Origin: an uncultured Lachnospiraceae bacterium
Lineage (GTDB): Bacteria; Bacillota; Clostridia; Lachnospirales; Lachnospiraceae
Assembly: GCA_947652735.1 (NCBI GenBank)
Contig: CANTEG010000013.1
Location: 17,529 to 81,528 of the forward strand
Reading direction: 5' to 3'
Length of the DNA: 64,000 nt
Positions 15,667 to 24,495 of the stretch are shown piece after piece. The notes under the pieces are model-generated. The model saw only the letters and a program-made list of their open reading frames with translations. It did not search any database and was not told the DNA's origin. The stretch's first letter is position 1. Every line of letters begins with the position of its first letter. A program made the position numbers and the translations under genes.

Positions 15667-16209
15667 ATGAGAAAAAACAAATATGCGGGTACAGAAACAG
15701 AAAAGAATTTGAGAACAGCGTTTGCAGGAGAAACGCAGGCAAGGAGCAAGTACACATATTTTGCCGGGATTGCCCAAAAGGAGGGATATGAGCAGATAGC
15801 AGACATATTCCTTAAGACGGCTGATAATGAAAAGGAGCATGCAAAGCTGTGGTTTCAGGAGCTTAACGGTTTAGGAAATACACTTGAAAATCTCCAGTCG
15901 GCAGCCGAGGGCGAAAATTACGAGTGGACGGATATGTATGATGAATTTGCAAGAACCGCTGATGCGGAAGGGTTTACAGAGCTTGCAGCAAGATTTAGGC
16001 TTGTAGCTGCAGTTGAGAGACATCACGAGGAACGATACCGTAAGCTGATTGAAAATATTGAGCTTAAGCAGGTATTCGAAAAGAGTGAGGTTAAAATTTG
16101 GGTATGTAGAAATTGTGGACATGTTGTCGTAGGAACAAATGCACCTGAGGTTTGTCCGACATGTAATTATCCACAGTCATTCTTTGAGATTTACGCAGAA
16201 AATTACTAA
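15667..16209 (+). CDS. rbr: Rubrerythrin
   Basis: This non-haem di-iron peroxidase protects anaerobes against hydrogen peroxide. The N-terminal four-helix ferritin-like domain carries the iron ligands in [19 protein letters not shown] and ERHHEERY. The C-terminal rubredoxin-like domain has two CxxC pairs (WVCRNCG near residue 148 and VCPTCNYP near 164). The start ATG 15667 has GGAG at 15656-15659. It is 180 residues long, slightly shorter than classical rubrerythrin. Reading from an upstream TTG would add eight residues without a ribosome site. Confidence 0.94.
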   Translation: MRKNKYAGTETEKNLRTAFAGETQARSKYTYFAGIAQKEGYEQIADIFLKTADNEKEHAKLWFQELNGLGNTLENLQSAAEGENYEWTDMYDEFARTADAEGFTELAARFRLVAAVERHHEERYRKLIENIELKQVFEKSEVKIWVCRNCGHVVVGTNAPEVCPTCNYPQSFFEIYAENY

Positions 16210-16217
16210 CAAAAGGG

Positions 16218-16246
16218 TTTACATCATAAATTCGCTATGTTATTAT
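16218..16246 (+). promoter_or_regulatory. Promoter of rpsO
   Basis: TTTACA (16218-16223) and TATTAT (16241-16246) are 17 bases apart, directly behind the rubrerythrin stop codon. Confidence 0.75.
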
Positions 16247-16251
16247 AGTCA

Positions 16252-16315
16252 CTGCCATCACTTAGTTACCGGATTACTCCGACCGTGACTCGGTGAATGG
16301 ACATATATATTTTTT
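16252..16315 (+). promoter_or_regulatory. rpsO leader, possible S15-binding structure
   Basis: About 75 untranslated bases precede rpsO. The GC-rich part holds ACCGGATTACTCCGACCG followed by a CGGT-containing segment, so overlapping CCG/CGG pairings are possible. Ribosomal protein S15 commonly represses its own mRNA through such leaders. The specific fold has not been modelled. Confidence 0.35.
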
Positions 16316-16329
16316 TGGAGGAGCAAAAA

Positions 16330-16596
16330 ATGATAACAACTGAGATGAAGAAGGAAATCATTGAGAAGTATGGCAGAGGAGAAGGCGACACAGGTTCACC
16401 TGAGGTACAGGTAGCACTTCTTACTGCAAGAATTAATGATTTGAATGAGCACTTTAAGGCACATCCAAAGGATCACCACTCAAGAAGAGGTCTCCTTAAG
16501 ATGGTAGGTCAGAGAAGAAATCTTCTTGCTTACCTTAAGAGCAAGGACATTCAGCGTTATAGAACTCTCATCGAGAGACTTGGTCTTAGAAAGTAA
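16330..16596 (+). CDS. rpsO: 30S ribosomal protein S15
   Basis: This small-subunit protein binds the central domain of 16S rRNA. The 88 residues include [29 protein letters not shown] and [11 protein letters not shown], all hallmark S15 blocks. ATG 16330 follows GGAGGAGC. An upstream in-frame reading would add eleven unlikely residues. In Bacillus rpsO lies next to pnp. Here two other genes (aroE-aroK and an unknown) are inserted before pnp. Confidence 0.97.
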   Translation: MITTEMKKEIIEKYGRGEGDTGSPEVQVALLTARINDLNEHFKAHPKDHHSRRGLLKMVGQRRNLLAYLKSKDIQRYRTLIERLGLRK

Positions 16597-16611
16597 TTAT
16601 CAAAAGAATTT

Positions 16612-16665
16612 AAGGAGCTGCCTGCATAAGCCTTTTGGTTTGTGCAGTGGCTCCTTTTTCTTTGT
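16612..16665 (+). terminator. Intrinsic terminator after rpsO
   Basis: AAGGAGC pairs with GCTCCTT, and inside it CTGCATAAGCC partly pairs with the TTGTGCAG side. TTTTTCTTT follows. Confidence 0.8.
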
Positions 16666-16691
16666 GGTATTCACATGAAAGGAACATTAAA

Positions 16692-18098
16692 ATGAAAAAT
16701 TATAATGTGATGGATTATATAACAGATAAATATAAAAATGTCAGGGCAGGTAAATACATAGGGATTTTTGGAAATCCGATTGCACACACCTTGTCACCTG
16801 TAATACATGATAATTTGAGCAGACTGCTTGGCCTGGACGAAAAATATCTGCCGTTTCATATAGAGAGCAACTTGCAGGATGCAGTAAATGACGCGTATGA
16901 TAGAGGAATTTTGGGACTTAACATTACCGTTCCCCATAAGCAGGAGGTCATGAATTATTTAATGTGCATTGATGAAGCTGCGCAGGCGATTGGAGCAGTC
17001 AATACCCTTGTGCGGTGCGGGGGAGGATTTAAGGGCTACAACACTGATATGCCAGGTCTTGCCAAGGCAATAAGCAGTGAGGGGATAAGCCTTGAAAATA
17101 AAAATATAATTATGCTTGGTGCAGGTGGAGCGGCAAGGGCTGTTGCATACATGTGCCTGAAATATGGTGCCCAAAAGGTATACATAGTGAACAGAACGAT
17201 AGAAAATGCTGAAAAAATAGCAGAGGAAATATCAGCAAGCTTTCATGCAGAGGGAAAAATAATTGCAGTTCCAGCAGAGGACTATAAAAGTATACCACGT
17301 GATAAATACATTTTTATACAGTGTACCTCCGTGGGACTTCATGAGGGCGATGGACTGCCTGTGGTTACTGATGAGAGCTTTTATGATATGGCAGAATTCG
17401 GTATAGATTTAATTTATAACCCCGCAAGAACCCCGTTTTTGGAGTTGCTGGAGAGAAAGGGAATCAGGACTGCAAATGGTCTTAAAATGCTTTTGTATCA
17501 GGGGATTATGGCATATGAGCTTTGGAACAACATAAGTGTTTCTGACGGTATAGCAGACAGGATTTACCGGTCACTTTCAGCAGCACTTTATGGACCAGAT
17601 AACAATATTATTTTGGTTGGATATATGGGTTCAGGCAAGACAACAGTTGGAACATACATTGCAAGGGAATTTGGATATGATTTTCTGGATACCGACGAGT
17701 ACATTGTGAGAAAAGAAGGCATGTCCATAAATGACATATTTGCAACTAAGGGTGAGCCGTATTTCCGTAAGCTGGAAACAGATATTCTTAAGGAACTCGG
17801 AGAAAGAAAACACACGGTTATTTCAACAGGAGGAGGACTGCCTGTAAAGACAGAAAATGCAGAGCTGCTTCGGGCGCTCGGAACTGTTTATTATCTGCGT
17901 GCAGATGCAAAGACGATATATGAGAGGGTAAAGGACGATAACGGACGTCCGCTGCTCAAAGTAGAAGACCCAAAGAAAAAAATTGAGGAGATGCTAAAGG
18001 AACGGGCAGGGGCATATGACACAGCCGCTGACGTTGTAATTGACACGGCTGGGAAAAGCGTAGAGCAAATCGGGAGGCGGATAATTTGGCTTTCGTAA
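16692..18098 (+). CDS. aroEK: Shikimate dehydrogenase-shikimate kinase fusion (AroE-AroK)
   Basis: This is a bifunctional enzyme for two consecutive shikimate-pathway steps. Residues from about 20 to 295 are shikimate dehydrogenase: NPIAHTLSPVIH, catalytic Lys in NITVPHKQEV, Asp in GYNTDMPG, and the NADP-binding LGAGGAARAVAY. From about 305 to 468 lies shikimate kinase, with P-loop GYMGSGKTTVG, FLDTDEYI and STGGGLP. The linker is only about ten residues. GAAAGGA precedes ATG 16692. A single reading frame with no frameshift crosses the junction, so the fusion is real in this sequence. The aroC gene 3 kb upstream completes the pathway end. Confidence 0.94.
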   Translation: MKNYNVMDYITDKYKNVRAGKYIGIFGNPIAHTLSPVIHDNLSRLLGLDEKYLPFHIESNLQDAVNDAYDRGILGLNITVPHKQEVMNYLMCIDEAAQAIGAVNTLVRCGGGFKGYNTDMPGLAKAISSEGISLENKNIIMLGAGGAARAVAYMCLKYGAQKVYIVNRTIENAEKIAEEISASFHAEGKIIAVPAEDYKSIPRDKYIFIQCTSVGLHEGDGLPVVTDESFYDMAEFGIDLIYNPARTPFLELLERKGIRTANGLKMLLYQGIMAYELWNNISVSDGIADRIYRSLSAALYGPDNNIILVGYMGSGKTTVGTYIAREFGYDFLDTDEYIVRKEGMSINDIFATKGEPYFRKLETDILKELGERKHTVISTGGGLPVKTENAELLRALGTVYYLRADAKTIYERVKDDNGRPLLKVEDPKKKIEEMLKERAGAYDTAADVVIDTAGKSVEQIGRRIIWLS

Positions 18099-18116
18099 CA
18101 GGAAAGCGCATTTTTC

Positions 18117-18257
18117 TAAATAAAACAAAAGTTTGCTCCGATATATAATCTGATTGACAATAAATATATCAAGCTAAGGATGGCGACATATTTCCATGGA
18201 CGGAAGCTTACGGAAATATTGTCGCTATTTACATTAGGAGGTCTACAGGAGGTCTAC
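18117..18257 (+). promoter_or_regulatory. Structured leader with doubled ribosome-binding site
   Basis: TAAA (18117-18120) and TCCGATAT (18137-18144), 16 bases apart, resemble a flagellar sigma-28 promoter. A TTGACA (18154-18159) is also present, but with a poor -10. A hairpin pairs GCGACATATTTCC (18183-18195) with GGAAATATTGTCGC (18212-18225) with one bulge. AGGAGGTCTAC then occurs twice in tandem (18236-18246 and 18247-18257), so the gene has two Shine-Dalgarno sequences four bases before the ATG. Confidence 0.45.
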
Positions 18258-18261
18258 GAAT

Positions 18262-19485
18262 ATGGATATTACAGCTACAAAAACAGCAACCAGCAGATAC
18301 GAATACTACACTAACAGAGCAGATGAAGTAAAAAATGGTAAGTTTTCGGACAATATCGGGGAGCTTTTTGGAAAAAGGGGAAATGACGTTCCCTACGGAT
18401 ATTTGGCAAATAACGGAGTAATTACATATCGGGGAGTAGTGTTTGTATGCGATGCAGAAAACAAGTGTCTTTTGCTCGGCGATTGTTCCAATCTCAATAA
18501 CTGCATCAACGTACCGCTTTCCGGTGGCGGAAATCTTATTTTTAACAGAAATAATATCAGCTCCATTTCACAGGCGATAGGTATGTTTAGTCCTGAGGAC
18601 GTAAGCAGAATTATGAAAGCAATTGCCGAGGATACAAAGAGTAAGCAGATGCAAAATGAAATTGATGAGGATATAAATGAAACCGTAGGCGGACTTGCAG
18701 ACAGTGCAAACGGTATATCTGATAGAGCTTCTGTCTCCAATGTAAAGGAAACCTCCAACGATGACAGGGTAGATGATTACGACACCGATATGTCCTCATC
18801 TGATTCTTCTAAAACTGATTACATGAAAACGGTACAGGAAAAGATTGAGGAAATATATCAAAAGCTTATAAGCGGAGATACAGAGGTATCCTATCAGATA
18901 GGCGGGGAAAGCATGACCGAAAAGGAATGGGAAATGCTTCTTGCAAAATTTGATAATATACAAGAGGACATAAGGGAGCATGCTGAGGAGGAACAGGAAA
19001 AAAGGGCAGCGGATGAACAAAAAATTTTTGCTTTAGACGAAAACGGAAATGTTTTGTATGATAATGCCACTGCAACACTCAAATCCCTTATATCTGAAAT
19101 CTCAGTGTGCTACTATTCGGACAATGAGAGCGAGCAGACCATATACATAACCTGCTATACGGAGGAGGGGATTTTTTGCAGCCGACAGGGACAAATGGAT
19201 GGACTTCTTTGGAGCATGAAATATTCCGAGAGCAGTCAATATGAAAAAGTTATGAATTTCCTGAACAATTTTAACTCTGGCGACAACTTAAGATTTGCCT
19301 CCCATGAGAATTTTTGGAGGGACTTTTTAAGCGGCGCCCTTGATACGGATGAATTTATGGATTTTTGGAGTACAACAAATAACGGCATACCTGATTACAC
19401 AAGAGCCGTTGGGGCTTCTGCCTTTATAGATTACAATAAGATAAAATTTGCAAAATACATGAACAGCTCCTCCTTTGTGTTGTAG
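18262..19485 (+). CDS. Uncharacterised protein, possibly flagellum-regulon associated
   Basis: I cannot assign a function. The 407-residue protein has no signal peptide or membrane segment. Residues about 1-125 form a conserved-looking domain (SRYEYYTNRADEVKNG, YGYLANNGVITYRGV, LSGGGNLIFNR, IGMFSPEDVSRIMKAIAED). An acidic, low-complexity linker follows (about 125-190), then a coiled, Glu-rich stretch (about 195-255) and a C-terminal domain with aromatic residues ending in KYMNSSSFVL. To my memory, proteins with this N-terminus are widespread and unnamed in Lachnospiraceae. The sigma-28-like promoter hints at co-expression with flagella, but this is weak. Confidence 0.75.
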   Translation: MDITATKTATSRYEYYTNRADEVKNGKFSDNIGELFGKRGNDVPYGYLANNGVITYRGVVFVCDAENKCLLLGDCSNLNNCINVPLSGGGNLIFNRNNISSISQAIGMFSPEDVSRIMKAIAEDTKSKQMQNEIDEDINETVGGLADSANGISDRASVSNVKETSNDDRVDDYDTDMSSSDSSKTDYMKTVQEKIEEIYQKLISGDTEVSYQIGGESMTEKEWEMLLAKFDNIQEDIREHAEEEQEKRAADEQKIFALDENGNVLYDNATATLKSLISEISVCYYSDNESEQTIYITCYTEEGIFCSRQGQMDGLLWSMKYSESSQYEKVMNFLNNFNSGDNLRFASHENFWRDFLSGALDTDEFMDFWSTTNNGIPDYTRAVGASAFIDYNKIKFAKYMNSSSFVL

Positions 19486-19530
19486 CATATCCTGAAAAGC
19501 TAAATTGAACGTTTAATTCCTGTTTATACC

Positions 19531-19575
19531 TTCCTGATGATGAATTTACTCCATCATCAGGAACTTTGTGTCTTG
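19531..19575 (+). terminator. Hairpin terminator before pnp
   Basis: TTCCTGATGATG (19531-19542) pairs perfectly with CATCATCAGGAA (19552-19563). The following CTTTGTGTCTT is only moderately T-rich. Confidence 0.7.
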
Positions 19576-19601
19576 AATTGTGCTTATTTAAATGGTATAA
19601 T
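19573..19601 (+). promoter_or_regulatory. Promoter of pnp
   Basis: TTGAAT (19573-19578) and TATAAT (19596-19601) have a 17-base spacer, which puts the transcript start near 19608. Confidence 0.8.
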
Positions 19602-19609
19602 TTAAAGGA

Positions 19610-19695
19610 TTGTATTGAAGAAACACCGAGACAACTGAAAATGTTCTTTTCTGTGTGAAAACAATATTTTCAGTCGTTTCGGAATCTTAATACAA
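19610..19695 (+). promoter_or_regulatory. Long hairpin in the pnp leader
   Basis: The left arm 19626-19642 pairs with 19666-19682 in 16 of 17 positions, counting one G-U pair. TTGTATT (19610-19616) pairs with AATACAA (19689-19695), and AAGA with TCTT in between. Nearly the whole 5' untranslated RNA would fold into one long stem. The E. coli pnp leader is also a long stem that RNase III cuts for autoregulation. A similar role here is inferred. Confidence 0.65.
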
Positions 19696-19718
19696 AATAA
19701 TAACAAGGAGTAAAATTT

Positions 19719-21803
19719 ATGTACAAGAAGTTTGAGATGGAGCTTGCAGGAAGAACTTTGCGCGTTGATGTAGGCAGAGTTGCAAAGCAGGCAAACGGTG
19801 CAGCACTTATGCACTATGGAGACACAGTGGTTTTATCAACTGCTACGGCTTCAGAGAAGCCTAGGGAGGGGATTGATTTCTTCCCATTGTCTGTTGAATA
19901 TGAGGAGAAGCTTTATTCGGTAGGAAAAATACCGGGAGGCTTTAACAAGAGAGAGGGTAAGGCAAGTGAAAATGCCATTCTTACGTCAAGAGTTATTGAC
20001 CGTCCTATGAGACCTCTTTTCCCAAAGGATTACAGAAATGATGTTACACTGAATAACCTTGTTCTTTCCGTTGATCCGGAGTGCTCACCAGAGCTTACTG
20101 CTATGCTTGGTTCTGCTATAGCAACTGCTATTTCTGACATTCCATTTGACGGACCATGTGCAACAACGCAGGTTGGAATGATTGACGGTGTTTTGGTGTT
20201 TAATCCAAATGCAACACAAAATCTTATATCAGACCTTAAACTTACGGTTGCTTCAACAAGAGATAAGGTTATTATGATTGAGGCAGGAGCAAATGAGATT
20301 CCTGAGGATAAAATGATAGAGGCTATCTATGCTGCCCATGAATTAAACCAGAAGGTGATTGCTTTCATTGACAAGATTGTAGCCGAGTGTGGAAGACCAA
20401 AGCATGAATATACAAGCTGTGCAGTTCCGGCAGAGCTTTTTGATGCAATCAAGGGTATTGTAACTCCTGAGCAGATGGAGGAGGCAGTATTTACGGATGA
20501 AAAGCAGGTTAGGGAAGAAAATATCAGACAGATAAAGGAAAAGCTCGAGGAAGCCTTTGCTGACAACGAGGAGTGGCTTGCGGTATTGGACGAGGCTGTA
20601 TACCAGTATCAGAAAAAGACTGTAAGAAAGATGATTTTAAAGGACAGAAAGCGTCCTGACGGAAGACAGATAACACAGATAAGACCACTTGCCGCTGAGG
20701 TTGACACGATTCCTAGAGTTCACGGCTCAGCAATGTTTACAAGAGGTCAGACACAGATTTGTAATATTGTAACCCTTGCACCTTTGTCAGAGGCACAAAA
20801 AATTGACGGACTTGATGAGAATGTTGTATCAAAGAGATATATGCATCATTATAACTTCCCGTCATACTCTGTGGGTGAGACAAAGCCATCAAGAGGTCCG
20901 GGACGTCGTGAGATAGGACATGGAGCATTGGCAGAAAGAGCACTGATTCCTGTACTTCCTAGCGAGGAGGAGTTCCCATATGCTATCCGTTCCGTATCAG
21001 AGACATTTGAATCAAATGGTTCAACGTCAATGGCATCAACCTGTTCATCCTGTATGGCACTTATGGCAGCAGGTGTTCCAATCAAAAAGATGGTTGCAGG
21101 AATTTCATGTGGACTTGTAACGGGAGATACAGATGACGATTACGTTCTCTTAACTGATATACAGGGACTTGAAGATTTCTTTGGCGATATGGACTTTAAG
21201 GTAACAGGTACAACTGAGGGTATCACTGCAATACAGATGGATATCAAAATTCATGGACTTACAAGACCTATCGTTGAGGGTGCAATCGAGAGGTGTCGCG
21301 AGGCAAGAATGTTTATCATGGATACATGTATGAAGCCGGCAATTAGTGAGCCAAGACCTACGGTAGGCGAGTTTGCACCAAAGATTATTCAGACGGTTGT
21401 AGACCCTGAAAAGATTGGAGAGATTATCGGCCAGAGAGGAAAGACAATCAACTCTATCATAGAGGAGACAGGTGTAAAGATAGATATTGATGATGAAGGA
21501 CGCGTTTCAATCTGTGGCGTTGAGCAGGAGGGAATGGACAAGGCATTAAAGATTATCCGTTCCATCGTTGACCCGATAGAGGTTGGAAAGACATACGAGG
21601 GTAAGGTTGTAAGAATCATGAACTTTGGAGCTTTCGTGGAGCTTTCACCAAACAAGGATGGACTGATTCACATTTCAAAGCTTGCAGACCATAGGGTTGA
21701 AAAGGTAGAGGATGTCGTAAATATAGGTGATGAGGTAAAGGTGAAGGTTCTTGATATTGACAGAATGGGCAAAATAAGCCTTAGCCTTAAGGATGCCGAG
21801 TAA
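19719..21803 (+). CDS. pnp: Polynucleotide phosphorylase
   Basis: This is a phosphorolytic 3'-5' exoribonuclease of the RNA-degradation machinery. The two RNase PH-like domains are visible (GDTVVLSTATASEKPREGIDFFPL, and later RPDGRQITQIRPLAAEVD with MFTRGQTQ). They are joined by an all-helical segment around residues 215-300. A KH domain (IGEIIGQRGKTINSIIEETG, about 555-615) and an S1 domain (VGKTYEGKVVRIMNFGAFVE, about 625-692) close the protein. The length is 694 residues, normal for the family. AAGGAG precedes the ATG. It is a single-gene unit with its own promoter, leader hairpin and terminator. Confidence 0.97.
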   Translation: MYKKFEMELAGRTLRVDVGRVAKQANGAALMHYGDTVVLSTATASEKPREGIDFFPLSVEYEEKLYSVGKIPGGFNKREGKASENAILTSRVIDRPMRPLFPKDYRNDVTLNNLVLSVDPECSPELTAMLGSAIATAISDIPFDGPCATTQVGMIDGVLVFNPNATQNLISDLKLTVASTRDKVIMIEAGANEIPEDKMIEAIYAAHELNQKVIAFIDKIVAECGRPKHEYTSCAVPAELFDAIKGIVTPEQMEEAVFTDEKQVREENIRQIKEKLEEAFADNEEWLAVLDEAVYQYQKKTVRKMILKDRKRPDGRQITQIRPLAAEVDTIPRVHGSAMFTRGQTQICNIVTLAPLSEAQKIDGLDENVVSKRYMHHYNFPSYSVGETKPSRGPGRREIGHGALAERALIPVLPSEEEFPYAIRSVSETFESNGSTSMASTCSSCMALMAAGVPIKKMVAGISCGLVTGDTDDDYVLLTDIQGLEDFFGDMDFKVTGTTEGITAIQMDIKIHGLTRPIVEGAIERCREARMFIMDTCMKPAISEPRPTVGEFAPKIIQTVVDPEKIGEIIGQRGKTINSIIEETGVKIDIDDEGRVSICGVEQEGMDKALKIIRSIVDPIEVGKTYEGKVVRIMNFGAFVELSPNKDGLIHISKLADHRVEKVEDVVNIGDEVKVKVLDIDRMGKISLSLKDAE

Positions 21804-21829
21804 AAAAACAGAACATTTTAAAGTTGTAA

Positions 21830-21864
21830 ATGGGGCTTTCTTGATGTGACAGCCCCTTTTACTT
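21830..21864 (+). terminator. Intrinsic terminator after pnp
   Basis: GGGGCT (21832-21837) pairs with AGCCCC (21851-21856), followed by TTTTA. It carries the TGTGACAGCCC arm seen in other terminators of the window. Confidence 0.8.
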
Positions 21865-21880
21865 AAGTAAGAACGCTTGC

Positions 21881-21910
21881 TTGAGATTAAACTATTTTCT
21901 TGAATATAAG
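21881..21910 (+). promoter_or_regulatory. Candidate promoter of the GH94 gene
   Basis: TTGAGA (21881-21886) and TATAAG (21905-21910) are 18 bases apart. This is a weak but well-placed promoter just before the GGAGG of the phosphorylase gene. Confidence 0.4.
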
Positions 21911-21926
21911 GTATGGAGGATGAGCA

Positions 21927-24329
21927 ATGAGATATGGCTACTTTGATGATGCGAATAAAGAATATGTAATAGACAGACCGGATACACCTGCTCCTTGGGC
22001 AAACTATCTTGGTTCACCTGAATATGGTGCTATTATTTCTAACAACGGAGGTGGTTACAGCTTCGTAAAATCTGGTGCAAACGGAAGAATATTAAGGTAT
22101 GTGTTTAACGGATTTGACCAGCCGGGAAGATATATCTATATCAGGGACAATGCCTCAAAGGATTTTTGGTCCGCATCATGGCAGCCAGTTGGTAAGTCTT
22201 TGGATACATATAAAAACAGATGCCACCACGGTACAGGCTACACAAATATAAAGGCGTCTTATACGGGAATTGATACGGAGGCACTTTACTATGTTCCTCT
22301 TGACAAGACACACGAGGTATGGAGTCTTAAGATTACAAACAACTCGGACAAAGAGAGGGATTTGTCTGTTACAGGTTATTGTGAGTTTACAAATGATAAT
22401 AATTATGAGCAGGATCAGGTAAATCTTCAGTATACACAATTTATTACAAGGACATATTTTAAAGGTAACAGGATTAAGCAGGTAATCAATGAGAATGTAA
22501 ATAAAGGCACTGAGGTAGATGGAAATACATCATTTATGAGATTTTTCGGTCTTGCAGGTGGTGAGGTTGCAAGCTATTGCGGAGATAAAGAGGAGTTTCT
22601 TGGCAGATACCATACTTACGCAAATCCTAAGGCGGTTATTGAGGGCGATTGCGGAAATAAATTGAACTACAATTCAAATGCTTGTGGAGCTCTTGAGACA
22701 AAGATGACTCTTGCACCGGGAGAGTCAAAAGAAATCGCGTTTATCCTTGGCATGAAAAATGACGCTGAGGCAGAAGTGGTGATAGCAGGCTATAAGGATG
22801 TTGCAGAAACAAGCAGGAACGAGCTTGAGGAGCTTAAGAATTACTGGCATGGAAAGCTGAATCATTTACAGGTTAAGACGCCTAGTGAATCATTCAATGC
22901 TATGATAAATACATGGAACGCTTATCAATGCTTTATGACGTTTATATGGTCAAGAGCAGCATCGTTTTCGTATTGCGGTTTGAGAAACGGATACGGTTAT
23001 AGGGACACGGTTCAGGATATTCAGGGAATTATTCATTTGGCACCTGAAATGGCACTGGAAAAAATACGGTTTATGTTGTCGGCACAGGTGGACAACGGCG
23101 GTGGACTTCCACTTGTCAAATTTGACCACAATGCAGGACATGAGGATACACCGGATGACGAGTCCTATGTAAGGGCTACGGGGCATCCTGCATACAGAGC
23201 AGACGATGCATTATGGTTGTTTCCTACAATCTACAAGTATATTGCTGAGTCAGGAAATGTAGATTTTATTGATGAGGTTATTGTATTTGCAAACGGAGGA
23301 GAGGGAACGGTTTATGAGCACTTAAAGAGAGCAATAGACTTTTCCATGAACAGGCTTGGAAATAACAACATGCCTGCGGGGCTGCATGCAGACTGGAATG
23401 ACTGCTTAAGACTTGGCAAGAAGGGTGAATCTACATTTGTTGCAATGCAGCTTTACTATGCAATGACGGTACTTCGTGGATTTGCCGAGAGAAAAAATGA
23501 CAGTGAATACATGGAATACCTTGATAAGGTAAAGAAAGAGCTTGGTGACACCATTCAGTCAAAATGCTGGGAGGATGACCGATATATACGTGGCTACAAG
23601 GAAGATGGAATGATTATAGGTTCCAAGCATGACCCTGAGGCAAATATGTGGCTGAATCCACAGTCTTGGTCGGTGATAAGCGGTCTTGCCTCAAAGGAGC
23701 AGGCGGAGAAAGCACTTGAATCTGTGCACAGGGAGCTTAACACACCATATGGTGTAAGACTTATGGCACCATCATACGTTGACCATGCTTTTGATGGAGC
23801 ACTAATGCTTTTATTTAATCCGTCAACAAAGGAAAACGGAGGTATCTTTTCACAGCCACAGGGGTGGATTATACTTGCCGAATCACTTATGGGACATGGA
23901 AATCGGGCATTTGAATACTTTGAGGAAAGCTCACCTGCATCCATGAATGATAAGGCTGAAATTAGAAAACTGGAGCCGTATTGTCACGGGCAGTTTACGG
24001 AAAGCTCAGAAAGTCCTTTTGAGGGCAGGGCACATGTGCACTGGCTTACAGGAACCGCGTCAACTGTAATGGTTGGATGTGTTGAGGGAATTCTTGGGAT
24101 GAGACCTGACTTTGAGGGATTAAGAATCGCACCGTCAGTTCCATCTGATTGGAAAGAATTTGAAATATCAAAGGTGTTCAGGGGTAAGAAGCTGAACATT
24201 AAGGTATCAAATCCTGACGGGGCAGAGAGTGGATACAAAACTCTTACATTAAACGGCGAAGCGATGACGGACAATTATATTCCGTGTGACAAGCTTGCAG
24301 ATGTAAACGATATCTGCCTTGTGATGTAA
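21927..24329 (+). CDS. GH94 glycoside phosphorylase, probable cellobiose phosphorylase
   Basis: The enzyme splits cellobiose with phosphate to glucose 1-phosphate and glucose, saving ATP. The N-terminal beta-sandwich begins MRYGYFDDANKEYVI and continues with NNGGGYSF. The catalytic (alpha/alpha)6 barrel has GYRDTVQDIQG and the HADWNDCL block, whose aspartates (489 and 492) include the catalytic acid. The C-terminal region has RAHVHWLTGTASTVM. At 800 residues it matches cellobiose phosphorylase better than the much longer cyclic-glucan or cellodextrin types. Chitobiose phosphorylase is an alternative. There is no secretion signal and no adjacent transporter, so cellobiose must enter through a system encoded elsewhere. 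Confidence 0.87.
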   Translation: MRYGYFDDANKEYVIDRPDTPAPWANYLGSPEYGAIISNNGGGYSFVKSGANGRILRYVFNGFDQPGRYIYIRDNASKDFWSASWQPVGKSLDTYKNRCHHGTGYTNIKASYTGIDTEALYYVPLDKTHEVWSLKITNNSDKERDLSVTGYCEFTNDNNYEQDQVNLQYTQFITRTYFKGNRIKQVINENVNKGTEVDGNTSFMRFFGLAGGEVASYCGDKEEFLGRYHTYANPKAVIEGDCGNKLNYNSNACGALETKMTLAPGESKEIAFILGMKNDAEAEVVIAGYKDVAETSRNELEELKNYWHGKLNHLQVKTPSESFNAMINTWNAYQCFMTFIWSRAASFSYCGLRNGYGYRDTVQDIQGIIHLAPEMALEKIRFMLSAQVDNGGGLPLVKFDHNAGHEDTPDDESYVRATGHPAYRADDALWLFPTIYKYIAESGNVDFIDEVIVFANGGEGTVYEHLKRAIDFSMNRLGNNNMPAGLHADWNDCLRLGKKGESTFVAMQLYYAMTVLRGFAERKNDSEYMEYLDKVKKELGDTIQSKCWEDDRYIRGYKEDGMIIGSKHDPEANMWLNPQSWSVISGLASKEQAEKALESVHRELNTPYGVRLMAPSYVDHAFDGALMLLFNPSTKENGGIFSQPQGWIILAESLMGHGNRAFEYFEESSPASMNDKAEIRKLEPYCHGQFTESSESPFEGRAHVHWLTGTASTVMVGCVEGILGMRPDFEGLRIAPSVPSDWKEFEISKVFRGKKLNIKVSNPDGAESGYKTLTLNGEAMTDNYIPCDKLADVNDICLVM

Positions 24330-24358
24330 CTTAATTAAAAAATAAAAATTTCTATAAA

Positions 24359-24408
24359 AACAACAGGCGGTTACAATTTATTACTTGTAACCGCCTGTTG
24401 TTTTTTAT
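24359..24408. terminator. Bidirectional terminator between convergent genes
   Basis: AACAACAGGCGGTTACAA (24359-24376) and its exact inverted repeat (24385-24402) form an 18-bp stem. It has T-runs on both strands and serves the GH94 gene (+) and the membrane-protein gene (-). Confidence 0.9.
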
Positions 24409-24495
24409 AATAAAAAACTTCGTTTCCTACTGACACGAATTTGATAAAAAAGTCATTGGTCAAAAATAGTAACAAAGATAACACATATAAGTTAT

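Noticed and set aside
16692-18098. AroE-AroK fusion as a novel fusion or assembly error
   Set aside because: The frame is continuous, both domains are intact, and this fusion is known from related Clostridia.
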